64,000 bases of DNA, from positions 1,922,001 to 1,986,000 of the forward strand of contig NZ_CP042652.1 in assembly GCF_013177675.1 (NCBI RefSeq), in the 5' to 3' direction. This document shows positions 35,847 through 44,019 of the stretch, piece by piece. How positions within the stretch are numbered: the stretch's first letter is position 1; each line of letters starts with the position of its first letter. The position numbers were made by a program, and so were the translations under genes. Source of the DNA: Arcobacter acticola (GTDB taxonomy: Bacteria > Campylobacterota > Campylobacteria > Campylobacterales > Arcobacteraceae). Under the pieces are notes generated by a model. The model had not been told where the DNA came from. It searched no databases and saw only the letters and a list, made by a program, of their open reading frames with translations.

Positions 35847-36839
35847 TTAATTTCCTTGATTCAAAACTTTTATTTGTTTATATTTTTTTGCAATAGTATT
35901 TACAATTTTTTCTATCTCTTTTTCTTCTAATTTCTGAGTAAAAGTTAAAGAAATAGAGTTTCTACTTGTAGTTTCATCATATCCCATAGCCTGAATAATT
36001 CTAGAAGGTCTTGAAAGTCCAAGAGAACAACCCTCACCATTTGTAATACAAATTTCATCTAAGGCAAGTGTTCGTATAAGCTCCCTTGCTTTTATATTTT
36101 TTAAAGCAAAATGAAGGCTATAAGGTAAAGTTTGTGAGTTATTAACAAAGAAATAAATATCTTCTTTTAATGCATCTTTTAATTTTTCTATAAAGATATC
36201 TTTTATTGATATTTCAAATCTTTGATTTTTTAAAGCTTCTAAAATATTAAAAAGAGCAATTCCATCTTTGTTTGAGATGGCTTGTTCTTCAAATAAATCT
36301 TCATTAAAAAGTATTAATCCATGAAAAGAATATCCTGTTAATTTATATGGGTCAAAATAAATTACATCAGAATTTTTATCAAAATGGGCACTGGCATTTG
36401 AAATAATTTTTGCATTTGTTGATTCTTTTATTTTTTCAAGAGGTGTTTGAACAAAAGTATCCATCACATAAGAAGATATGAAAATAAAATCTATATTTAA
36501 ATCTTCTAATTTTTTGATATTTACATTTCCATCTTTTAATAAATCAATCCAAATTATTTCAAATCCCAACTCTTCGAAAAGCATTGCTGCATCTATCAAA
36601 CTTTGTGTTTCACCAACACTTATTGCAATTTTTCCTTTTTTACTTAATTCTAATAATAAAGATAAAAAACCACTTTTAGAAAATGAAAAACTATTAATAT
36701 TTTCAAATGAATATTTCTCTTTGAACTCTTTTTCAGTTTTGTTATACTCTTCATTATTACTTAGAATATTTAAAGACATATCATCTTTAATATGCAAATT
36801 TTGCATATTATTATATTGCAAAATATTAAGTTTATACAT
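35847..36839 (-). CDS. NifS-like PLP-dependent aminotransferase class V, divergent
   Basis: The fold-type I cysteine desulfurase pattern is present but weakened in this protein of 330 residues. The PLP Lys is in DPYKLTGYSFHG, the mobile-loop Cys in ITNGEGCSLGLSRPS, and the C-terminal RNSISLTF is conserved. The usual PLP-stacking His (TEHxA) is replaced by GETQS, and the Asp of DAAQ by Asn in SNASAH. In E. coli, IscS gives sulfur to FdhD for formate dehydrogenase; this island-encoded relative may do that job. The true start may be the ATG at 36779, because a promoter-operator resembling that of fdhD precedes it. Confidence 0.75.
   Translation of the reverse strand: MYKLNILQYNNMQNLHIKDDMSLNILSNNEEYNKTEKEFKEKYSFENINSFSFSKSGFLSLLLELSKKGKIAISVGETQSLIDAAMLFEELGFEIIWIDLLKDGNVNIKKLEDLNIDFIFISSYVMDTFVQTPLEKIKESTNAKIISNASAHFDKNSDVIYFDPYKLTGYSFHGLILFNEDLFEEQAISNKDGIALFNILEALKNQRFEISIKDIFIEKLKDALKEDIYFFVNNSQTLPYSLHFALKNIKARELIRTLALDEICITNGEGCSLGLSRPSRIIQAMGYDETTSRNSISLTFTQKLEEKEIEKIVNTIAKKYKQIKVLNQGN
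36789..36809 (-). promoter_or_regulatory. palindromic operator (site 2) at the NifS-like gene
   Basis: Perfect 10-bp arms, AATATGCAAA and its complement, around one base. On the minus strand TATAAT lies directly upstream and AAAGATGAT-ATG follows. It matches the fdhD operator at 19 of 21 positions. Confidence 0.65.
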
Positions 36840-37203
36840 TTTTACTTTCCTTTACTATATCAGATTCCCTATCTAAAAAAAGTTCTTTGAACCTTTTTTG
36901 AGAATACTCTTTTATATCTTCATCAAGTGTTTTATAAAGTTTCATTAACTCTTTAGCTTTTAAAGTTAATTTACTTCCACTATCTTCTGCTCGACCTTTT
37001 TTTGTCAATACTAAATCATCTTCAATATACTCTTCAAGAATTTTTATATGAGACCATGCTTTTTTATAGTTCATTCCAACATTTTGTGCAGCTTTTGCTA
37101 TTGAGCCTGTTTGATCTATTTGATTTAAAATCTCAGTTTTTCCGCTTCCAAAAATAAGATTTCTATTTTCATCTTCAATCCAAACTTTAACTTTTATTTC
37201 CAT
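36832..37203 (-). CDS. ModE-type winged-helix regulator (N-terminal domain only)
   Basis: This 123-residue protein has the LysR-like winged helix of ModE: EILNQIDQTGSIAKAAQNVG, MNYKKAWSHIKILEE, then LVLTKKGRAEDSGSKLT. It has no MOP/TOBE domain for molybdate binding, and a helical tail follows. Such short ModE forms (TupR/ModE in Campylobacterota) control molybdate and tungstate uptake. It overlaps its neighbours at both ends and probably acts on the two palindromes in this operon (inference). Confidence 0.85.
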   Translation of the reverse strand: MEIKVKVWIEDENRNLIFGSGKTEILNQIDQTGSIAKAAQNVGMNYKKAWSHIKILEEYIEDDLVLTKKGRAEDSGSKLTLKAKELMKLYKTLDEDIKEYSQKRFKELFLDRESDIVKESKNV

Positions 37204-37615
37204 TTTTATGACCTTTTTTTTCTCTAAAACATCCTAATTGGCAATGAACTACTTCAATATCAGAGTTTTTAACAGTAGAACCTACTGTTCGTAGTGTTGA
37301 GTTTTGAGCTTCATCCCACAATACTTTACATTCTAAAGTTTTATGGCCCATATAGTTTTGTTTTAATTTATCATAAACATGAATATTTGGGTCTTGAAAT
37401 TTTAATTTCCCAAAAACACCCAACTCACAATTTGTAATTTTTATACCTAAACTTTTTGTAATGGCACTCATCTCTTTTGGTTTTTTACCAATTAATCTGG
37501 CAACTTTAAAAGCTTTTAGACAAGAGAGTTTCCCCTCTTCATCTAAATTTGTCATAAGTAAATCTTTTTGAACTTTATCTAATTCTATTTTTAAATTATC
37601 ATCAATACTAGACAT
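37187..37615 (-). CDS. unknown protein with paired CxLG(V/C)F motifs, Fdh island
   Basis: I do not recognise the family of this 142-residue protein. It has SCLKAFKVARLIGKKPKEMS (a helical, ModE- or LysM-like segment), then KITNCELGVFGKL and, 60 residues later, VVHCQLGCFREKK. The repeated CxLGxF suggests two related half-sites that could bind metal or a thiol-linked ligand. The gene overlaps the fdhD stop by 8 bases and the ModE-like start by 17, so it is locked into the operon. A role in formate dehydrogenase maturation or metal sensing is inference. Confidence 0.75.
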   Translation of the reverse strand: MSSIDDNLKIELDKVQKDLLMTNLDEEGKLSCLKAFKVARLIGKKPKEMSAITKSLGIKITNCELGVFGKLKFQDPNIHVYDKLKQNYMGHKTLECKVLWDEAQNSTLRTVGSTVKNSDIEVVHCQLGCFREKKGHKNGNKS

Positions 37616-38396
37616 CTATTCTTCCACCATGCGTATAAAGATTCATTTTTTTACCCCTTGCAAATCCAATAAGAGTAATTCCATGTTTATGTGCAGTTTG
37701 AACTCCTAAGTAAGTTGGCGCAGTTCTTGAAACTATTATTGGAACCCTATGCATAACAGCTTTTGTAACCATTTCTGAACTTAATCTTCCACTTACAAAT
37801 AATATTGATTTTGTAGTATCAAGTCTTTGAAGTTTACATTTTCCAACTGCTTTATCAATAGCATTATGTCTTCCTATATCTTCAGCTGTTACTGTTGTTC
37901 CATCTAATAAATAAATCATTGCTTTATGAACACAACCTGTTAAATTATAAAGTTCACTTTCATGATAAAATATTTTAATTTCACTTGAAATAGTTTCGGG
38001 TTTAACTTTGAAAGCAGTTTGATTAAATGGTATTTCTAAACTTCCTTCAATATTTCCAGTGACTCCACCACCACATCCACTTACTAGTGTTTTTTCTTTA
38101 TATAAGTTTTGTAGTGAATCTTCATCAATTTTTGCTTTTACATCTACTCTTAATCCATCTTCACTAACCGTTAGCTCTTCGATGTCATCAATAGATGATA
38201 TTACATTTTCACTCATTAAAAAACCAATTGCATGTGCGTCTTGATCTTTTGGAATACACATCATTGATATGGCTTTCTCTCCGTTTAAAAAAAGGTTAAG
38301 ACGTGACTCATCAATAGTCACGTCTTCAAATACAGTTGCTTCATTTTCTATAAGTTTGTCAATTATTACGGTTTTTAAATATTTGGCGTTGTCCAT
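37608..38396 (-). CDS. fdhD: formate dehydrogenase accessory sulfurtransferase
   Basis: This 262-residue protein passes sulfur from a desulfurase to the Mo/W of formate dehydrogenase. Family blocks are ALGFLMSEN-like HAIGFLMSENVI, NLTGCVHKAMIY, DIGRHNAIDKAVG, LFVSGRLSSEMV, and IVSRTAPTYLGVQTA. The sulfur-carrying loop reads VSGCGGGVTG, so only the first Cys of the E. coli CxxC pair is kept. It is the first gene of a sub-operon with its own promoter and palindromic operator. Confidence 0.93.
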   Translation of the reverse strand: MDNAKYLKTVIIDKLIENEATVFEDVTIDESRLNLFLNGEKAISMMCIPKDQDAHAIGFLMSENVISSIDDIEELTVSEDGLRVDVKAKIDEDSLQNLYKEKTLVSGCGGGVTGNIEGSLEIPFNQTAFKVKPETISSEIKIFYHESELYNLTGCVHKAMIYLLDGTTVTAEDIGRHNAIDKAVGKCKLQRLDTTKSILFVSGRLSSEMVTKAVMHRVPIIVSRTAPTYLGVQTAHKHGITLIGFARGKKMNLYTHGGRIDV

Positions 38397-38407
38397 ATCT
38401 TTCCTTT

Positions 38408-38428
38408 AATATGCAAAATTAGCATATT
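38408..38428 (-). promoter_or_regulatory. palindromic operator (site 1) and promoter of fdhD
   Basis: Near-perfect palindrome AATATGC-N7-GCATATT lies 12 bases before the fdhD ATG. On the minus strand a TATAAT box overlaps its upstream edge and AAAGGAAAG follows, so a bound protein would block transcription. Confidence 0.65.
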
Positions 38429-38471
38429 ATAATATATAAAGAAAAGCAAAGAGCTCATAAAGAGCTATTTA

Positions 38472-39440
38472 CTAATCTTTTTTTAATAAATTCTTATCCT
38501 CTTCTAAAACGTCGGGTCTTAATTGTTCTAGATACTCAAGAGGTAATTTTCCAGTTACAACTCCTGGGATGTAACCTTTTACAGATACAAAGTATGAATA
38601 AACTGTTTCAAAAGTAAAGAACGAAATAATCGCACTACCCATAAAATGTATAAACAAAATAAATCTTTTTATCTGTATAGTTTCAGCATGTGTTGCAGCA
38701 TTTGGAAACATATACCAAATTACAAATCCACTAAGTACTAATAATGAACCAAAAGCAACATACATATAATAATTAATTCTATCCATATGCTTATACTTTC
38801 CTCTTAGGAAAATTTTATTCCATATTTTAGAACTTGGTCTTACGAAAAATTTGTGATCTTTAAAAGCAATTATAGTCATAATAAACCAAATTGGCATCCA
38901 TCCAAGACCTACTATTTCATGTGTTGCTCTCATTAATCTTGCAATATATCCACCACCTGTCCAGTTTCCAAATGTAATTGAAAAACCTGTGATAAATAGA
39001 TACATCATAATGATAATATTTAGTAAAATTACCAATCTTTGAAAGATTGAATAAATTTGAACCTTATCATTTTCCCTTGTAATTTTTGCTTGTTTTCTTC
39101 CTTTTGCTACAATAAACATAGTTAAGAATAAGAAGAATTCAACTGTAAATACTATTGGAAGTAAATGCTGTCTTTCTTCAAATGCTCTTATAACTTCTGG
39201 TGCAATTGCATCATATCTTGGTCCAAAAAGCCCTACTTCCATCTGTTGATAGTGAGTTAAGCTTTCAAATGGTACCACTTGACCTGTGAAATTACCTTGC
39301 AACATTTGTAATATAAACTTATAAACATAATTTATATCAGCAATTGATGCTAACCAGAAATACCAATATGTTAAAAGGATGAATAAAAAGCCTATAATTA
39401 AATAGGCCTTATATTCACTTAGAAAACTTTTATTTTCCAT
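38472..39440 (-). CDS. fdhC: formate dehydrogenase cytochrome b subunit
   Basis: The membrane subunit of about 322 residues takes electrons from FdhB to menaquinone. At least five hydrophobic helices are seen, with candidate heme His in ATHEIVGLGWMPIWF and LFIHFMGSAIISFFTFE, matching the formate dehydrogenase gamma family. I start at ATG 39440, which overlaps the end of fdhB by 11 bases. The longer frame to 39485 lies in fdhB. The N-terminus has an extra helix with a long periplasmic loop compared with E. coli FdnI. Confidence 0.9.
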   Translation of the reverse strand: MENKSFLSEYKAYLIIGFLFILLTYWYFWLASIADINYVYKFILQMLQGNFTGQVVPFESLTHYQQMEVGLFGPRYDAIAPEVIRAFEERQHLLPIVFTVEFFLFLTMFIVAKGRKQAKITRENDKVQIYSIFQRLVILLNIIIMMYLFITGFSITFGNWTGGGYIARLMRATHEIVGLGWMPIWFIMTIIAFKDHKFFVRPSSKIWNKIFLRGKYKHMDRINYYMYVAFGSLLVLSGFVIWYMFPNAATHAETIQIKRFILFIHFMGSAIISFFTFETVYSYFVSVKGYIPGVVTGKLPLEYLEQLRPDVLEEDKNLLKKD

Positions 39441-40044
39441 ACGCTTTATCCCAACCATAAGGCATAGTTTGTACACCATGACCAAATGACATTACTCTTT
39501 CTCTATAGATATTTGAAATTGATTCAGCATCTCCAACTAGTAAAGCTTTTGTTGAACACATAGCAGCACATACAGGAACTTTTCCTTCTGCAATTCTATT
39601 TTGTCCATAAAGTTCTCTTTCATGTTCACTATTTGTTTCATCTGGACCACCTGCACACATTGTACATTTATCCATTACACCTTTAGTACCAAAAGCACCG
39701 TTAGCTGGGAACTGAGGAGCTCCAAATGGACAAGCATATAAACAATATGAACAACCAATACATTTATCTTTATCATGTAAAACAATACCATCTTGTCTGA
39801 TATAAAAACAATCAACAGGACATACTTGTTCACAAGGTGCATCAGTACAATGCATACAAGCAACAGATAGAGAAAATTCCATCCCTTGCTTACCTTCATT
39901 TACTGTTACAACTTTTCTTCTAGAAATTTCAACAGGTAGTTCATGTGCCTCAGCACAAGCAACAGAACAACCATCACAATGAATACATCTGTGCTCATCG
40001 CAGTAAAATTTCATTCTGGCGAAATCTACATTATTATTACTCAT
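39430..40044 (-). CDS. fdhB: formate dehydrogenase iron-sulfur subunit
   Basis: This 204-residue protein carries four [4Fe-4S] sites, as read from CIHCDGCSVACAEAHE, CMHCTDAPCEQVCPVDC, CIGCSYCLYACPFGAP and CTMCAGG...CAAMC. It wires FdhA to the cytochrome b subunit at the periplasmic face. It lies 9 bases after fdhA and overlaps fdhC. It has no C-terminal membrane anchor, unlike FdnH. Confidence 0.95.
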   Translation of the reverse strand: MSNNNVDFARMKFYCDEHRCIHCDGCSVACAEAHELPVEISRRKVVTVNEGKQGMEFSLSVACMHCTDAPCEQVCPVDCFYIRQDGIVLHDKDKCIGCSYCLYACPFGAPQFPANGAFGTKGVMDKCTMCAGGPDETNSEHERELYGQNRIAEGKVPVCAAMCSTKALLVGDAESISNIYRERVMSFGHGVQTMPYGWDKAYGK

Positions 40045-40053
40045 GTTATTCTC

Positions 40054-42876
40054 CTACACTCTTGAAATCTGACATAATCCACCTTTTGTTTCAGGGATTT
40101 GAGTAACAATGTCATAACCGTAGTTAGTAACAGTATTTGCACTCTCACCTGTCGCATAAGGAGCAGTTCCATCAGGATATTTATGAAGTAAACTTTCACC
40201 TTCTAATACACCTGCAAAGTGAATTGGAATAAATATTCTATCAGGACTAACTGAATGAGAATAATGTGCTTTTACTTTAATTTTTGTTCCTTGAGGTGAA
40301 TGAATCCACATCATAGAACCATCTCTAATACCATATCTTCCTGCTAAATCTGGATTAATATCACAGAACATTTCAGGTGTTAATTTTGCAAGATATTTAC
40401 TAGCTCTATTTTCCATACCAGCACCATTCATATTTACAAGTCTTCCTGTAACTAAGTTAATTGGGAAATCTTTTGCCCAATCTTGTTTAGTTTGCTCAGA
40501 AATATATCTTGTATCAACTCTCCAGTGATCTGGTTTATCGGCAAAACTTGGATATTCTTTTACTAAATCACTTCTTGGTGAATGTAATGGTTCTCTATGT
40601 TTTGGAATAGTATCAGCCCAATCCCAAACTTTTGCTCTAGCTTTTGCATTTCCATAAGGCGCAATTCCAGCTTCCATACATTTTTCAGCAATAATATCTG
40701 ACTTATCAACTTTCCAGTTTTTACCAATTTTTGCTTTTTCATCTTCTGTTAAAGTTATTCCTAAAACAGCTTCAATATTTTCAGCTGTGATTTCAGGGTA
40801 TCCATCTTTGTTGTTTGAATCTTTTGGTGCACTACCTTTACCTGCAAGTAAATCCACACCATCTTTTTCAACACCAAATCTGTTTCTGAATCCCATTCCA
40901 CCTTCTTTAACAGGTAAATTTATATTATATAAAACCGGGCTTCCAGAATGAGATGTTGTCCAACAAGGCCATGGTAAACCATAGTACTCACCAGTCATAT
41001 CTCCATAACCTCTTAATGTTACTTCATCAAACATATGCCAATTGTCTGTATGTTTTTTCAATCTATCAGCTGTCCATCCAGTTAATCCAATAGTTTTGAT
41101 GATTCTTGCAATTTCATTTGTTGCATCTTCAGGCCATGAGAAATCTTTCCCTTTACCCATTCCAGCAACTAATTCATCATAGAATCCTAATCTTTTAGCT
41201 AATTCAAACATAATGTCTTGGTCAGCCTTAGATTCATACATAGGTTTAATAATCTCATATCTCCATTGAGCAGATCTATTTGTAGCAGTTACTGAACCAC
41301 TTGTTTCAAATTGAGTTGCTGCTGGTAAAATATAAACATCATTTTGTTTGTCTGTTAAAATTGCACCTTCATTAACAAATGGATCACAGAATACAGCAAG
41401 TTCTAGATTATCTAAGGCTTCTTTAACTTTTTTTGTTTGAGCAGTAGAAGTAATTCCATTACCCATTACAAATAAAGCTTTTAATTTTGTTCCTGCATTA
41501 TGAATAGCATCTTCTCCAGGATTTTCACCTAAAACTCCAGCCCACCATCTAGCTAATGTAAATCCTTTTTTACCCATCCATGATGGATCTTTGAATCTAC
41601 CTTGAAGCCAATTAAAATCTACTCCCCAAGATGATGCAAAATATTTCCAAGAACCTTCTACTAAACCATAATATCCAGGTAATGAATCAGCTAAACAACC
41701 AAAGTCTGTTGCCCCTTGAACATTATCATGACCTCTTAGAATATTAGTTCCACCACCTTCAACACCCATGTTTCCAAGAGCAAGTTGTAAGATTGGAGCC
41801 ATTCTAGTATTTGATGTTCCATTTGTATGTTGCGTTAATCCCATTGCCCAAACTAATGTTCCGGGTTTTGCAGCTGCATATAATTTTGTAATTTGTAAAA
41901 TTAAATCCGCTTTAACACCTGTAACGTCAGCCACTCTTTCAAGAGGCCAATTTTTAGCTTCAGCCATAATTTCATCCATACCAAAAACTCTATCATTAAT
42001 AAAGTTTTTATCATGCCATCCATTTTCAAATATAATATTTAACATTCCATACATAAATGGAATATCTGTTCCTGGTCTAATTTGTGCATATAAATCTGCT
42101 TTTGCAGCAGTTTTTGTAAATCTAGGATCTATTACAATAATTTTTGAATTATTTCTTTCTTTTGCTTTTAAGAAATGTTGAAAACCAACTGGATGATTCA
42201 CAGCAGGATTCGCTCCAAAAATTATAATCGCTTTAGAATTTTGAATATCTCCTAAAGAATTTGTCATAGCACCATAACCCCATGTATTTGCCACACCGGC
42301 AACTGTTGAGCTATGTCAAATTCTAGCTTGGTGATCTATATTATTAGTTCCAAACATTGCTGCAAATTTTCTATAATAATACGATTGTTCATTATTGAAT
42401 TTTGCTGATCCTAAAAACATCGCTGAATCAGGTCCTGACGTTTTTCTTAAGTCTTCAAGTTTAGATGCAATTCCATCTAAAGCTTCATCCCAAGAAATTC
42501 TTTGCCATTGACCATTTTTCTTAACCATTGGATGTTTAAGTCTTACTTCTGATCTAACCATATCAATCATATCGGCACCTTTACAACAGTGACCTCCAAG
42601 AGATACAGGGTGATCTTGTGCAACTTCTTGTCTTACCCACACACCATTTTGAACTTCTGCTATTACACCACAACCAACAGAACAAGCAGTACAAATAGAT
42701 TTAACCATTTTTGAACCTGGAAAAGGATTTTTAATCTCTTCAACAGTTGCTTGTCTAGTAGCAGTAGTGCTTGCAAAAGATGATGTAACTCCAAATGCAG
42801 TTGCAACTGCAGCCATTTTCATAAATGACCGTCGTCCTACTTTTGCATTTAGAGATTCATATGTATTTGCTGACAT
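40054..42876 (-). CDS. fdhA: selenocysteine-containing formate dehydrogenase catalytic subunit
   Basis: One gene read through a UGA at 42316-42318: 940 residues with Sec187 in QARI-U-HSSTVAG, the invariant metal-ligand position of formate dehydrogenases. A Tat signal (GRRSFMKMAAV) is followed by a [4Fe-4S] site, CTACSVGCGVIAEV. MGLTQHTNGTSN, FGCLADSLPGYYG and the C-terminal bis-MGD domain (INLVTGRLVNMNGAG) are typical. A bSECIS-like hairpin follows the UGA (stem 42288-42292/42298-42302, loop GGUGU, 18 bases after UGA). It oxidises formate in the periplasm, probably with tungsten given the linked tupABC. Confidence 0.96.
42288..42318 (-). promoter_or_regulatory. UGA-Sec codon and bSECIS-like hairpin of fdhA
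   Basis: UGA at 42318-42316, then a 5-bp UUGCC/GGCAA stem with loop GGUGU starting 18 bases downstream. This is the spacing and loop G content expected for SelB recognition. Confidence 0.8.
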
Positions 42877-42892
42877 ACTATCTCCCTTTTAC

Positions 42893-43105
42893 TTATTTTG
42901 CAGTCTTGTAAAATTCTTCCCAAGCTGCAGTTTTTTTGTAAAGAATCTCTTTTTTTCTAGAGCTCCCTAAAACAACACCATTATTGCTATCACCTTGAAC
43001 AGATGATTCACTACTATTAGCCAACACACTCGAACCACCAACAACTGCCGCTCCCGCAGCGACCATTGCAGCTTTTTTTGCAAATTCTCTTCTGCTTTCT
43101 TGCAC
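42893..43105 (-). CDS. formate dehydrogenase-region Tat-target protein
   Basis: The protein of about 70 residues has a twin-arginine motif (SRREFAKKAAM) and an Ala/Gly-rich hydrophobic part. Its C-terminal signature SSRKKEILYKKTAAWEEFYK is known from a small family found only beside selenocysteine/tungsten formate dehydrogenases (TIGR02811 type). Its role is unknown, perhaps a chaperone-like escort or structural subunit. I use GTG 43105 because AGGAGG lies 7 bases upstream; the longer ATG frame has no such site. Confidence 0.85.
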   Translation of the reverse strand: MQESRREFAKKAAMVAAGAAVVGGSSVLANSSESSVQGDSNNGVVLGSSRKKEILYKKTAAWEEFYKTAK

Positions 43106-43134
43106 GACTGACCTCCTTATAGAAATTGAGCCCC

Positions 43135-43175
43135 TAAAAGGCACTCTTAAAAACTTAAGGTTTTTAAAAGGCACT
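43135..43175. repeat. 11-bp direct repeat around a hairpin, fdh 5' region
   Basis: TAAAAGGCACT occurs at 43135-43145 and 43165-43175, exactly 30 bases apart. Between them TTAAAAAC and GTTTTTAA (43147-43154, 43160-43167) form an 8-bp stem. It lies 30-70 bases upstream of the Tat-target GTG. Confidence 0.55.
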
Positions 43176-43222
43176 TTATTAAGAGACTTTATAAAAAAAG
43201 CAAAACTTTCTTTATAAAATCT

Positions 43223-43246
43223 CTAAAAAGGTTTTTACCTTTTTAG
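43223..43246 (-). terminator. hairpin after the TorD-like gene
   Basis: Stem CTAAAAAGG/CCTTTTTAG over the stop codon, without a long U-tract. It may attenuate rather than stop transcription into fdhA. Confidence 0.5.
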
Positions 43247-44019
43247 ATTTCTGTTTCACCCACACTTACAATATCAATAGGACAAGCTTCTTCTTCTTTT
43301 GGTCCTAATGCTTTTAATGCTTTATTTCTCGCACGTCTAGCCATTTCTTCATCTGAAATAACATCACAAGTTTCTTCTTCTTTTTTTACTATTCGCTCTT
43401 TTTTAGGAGCTTTAGATACTTCTAAATATAATCTTTCAAAAGCAACAAATGAATGAAGAACTATCATTAACTCTTTATATATTTTAGAACTATTATGCTC
43501 AAATACATCTTTAGCAAACTCTTCAATAAATTCATTTAAAATTTCAGCAAAAATACAATGAACTGTATTTTCATAAACTTTTTCACCATTTGATATTTGA
43601 TTTGTTAATTCTGCCATTAAAGAAAAAATAAACCCAACTGAATCTTCATACTCAAAATAGTTTTTTTCATCTCTTCTAATTTTTGTTTTAGCAACAAATT
43701 GAATCATCTCAACTCTTTTTTTACCTGACTCAACGCCTTCATCATAGAATGATGCTGTTTGTCTGATTTTTTTAGTTGTTGGATTATGAAATAAATCATC
43801 AAACTCTTTTAATAAAGCAACATTTGAACTAGGATCCAATAAGCTTGAAATATTTTCTAAAGCTTCACCTGAAAGTTCATCAAGAGGATTTTGTTTTAAA
43901 ATATTTATTAATCTTAATAATTCAAAGTAGTTCTCACTCTTAGAACTCTCCACAAAGAAATTTGCAAAAAGGTTGTAGTATAAAGCTCTTGCTTTATTTA
44001 TTGTTTGATTATCTTGCAT
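43243..44019 (-). CDS. TorD/DmsD-family redox-enzyme chaperone
   Basis: The helical protein of about 258 residues resembles cytosolic TorD-like chaperones that hold Tat-exported molybdo/tungsto-enzymes until cofactor insertion: ARALYYNLFANFFV at the start, LLKEFDDLFHNP with TASFYDEGVESGK (the E..LF.....G signature), and a long C-terminal tail with two Cys (EETCDVISD, EEEACPIDIV). Presumed client is FdhA. The start at 44019 has AAGGAG upstream and overlaps the ferredoxin stop by 11 bases. Confidence 0.85.
   Translation of the reverse strand: MQDNQTINKARALYYNLFANFFVESSKSENYFELLRLINILKQNPLDELSGEALENISSLLDPSSNVALLKEFDDLFHNPTTKKIRQTASFYDEGVESGKKRVEMIQFVAKTKIRRDEKNYFEYEDSVGFIFSLMAELTNQISNGEKVYENTVHCIFAEILNEFIEEFAKDVFEHNSSKIYKELMIVLHSFVAFERLYLEVSKAPKKERIVKKEEETCDVISDEEMARRARNKALKALGPKEEEACPIDIVSVGETEI

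Noticed and set aside
40054-42876. Two separate formate dehydrogenase genes
   Set aside because: They are one frame joined through a Sec UGA at the expected active-site position.
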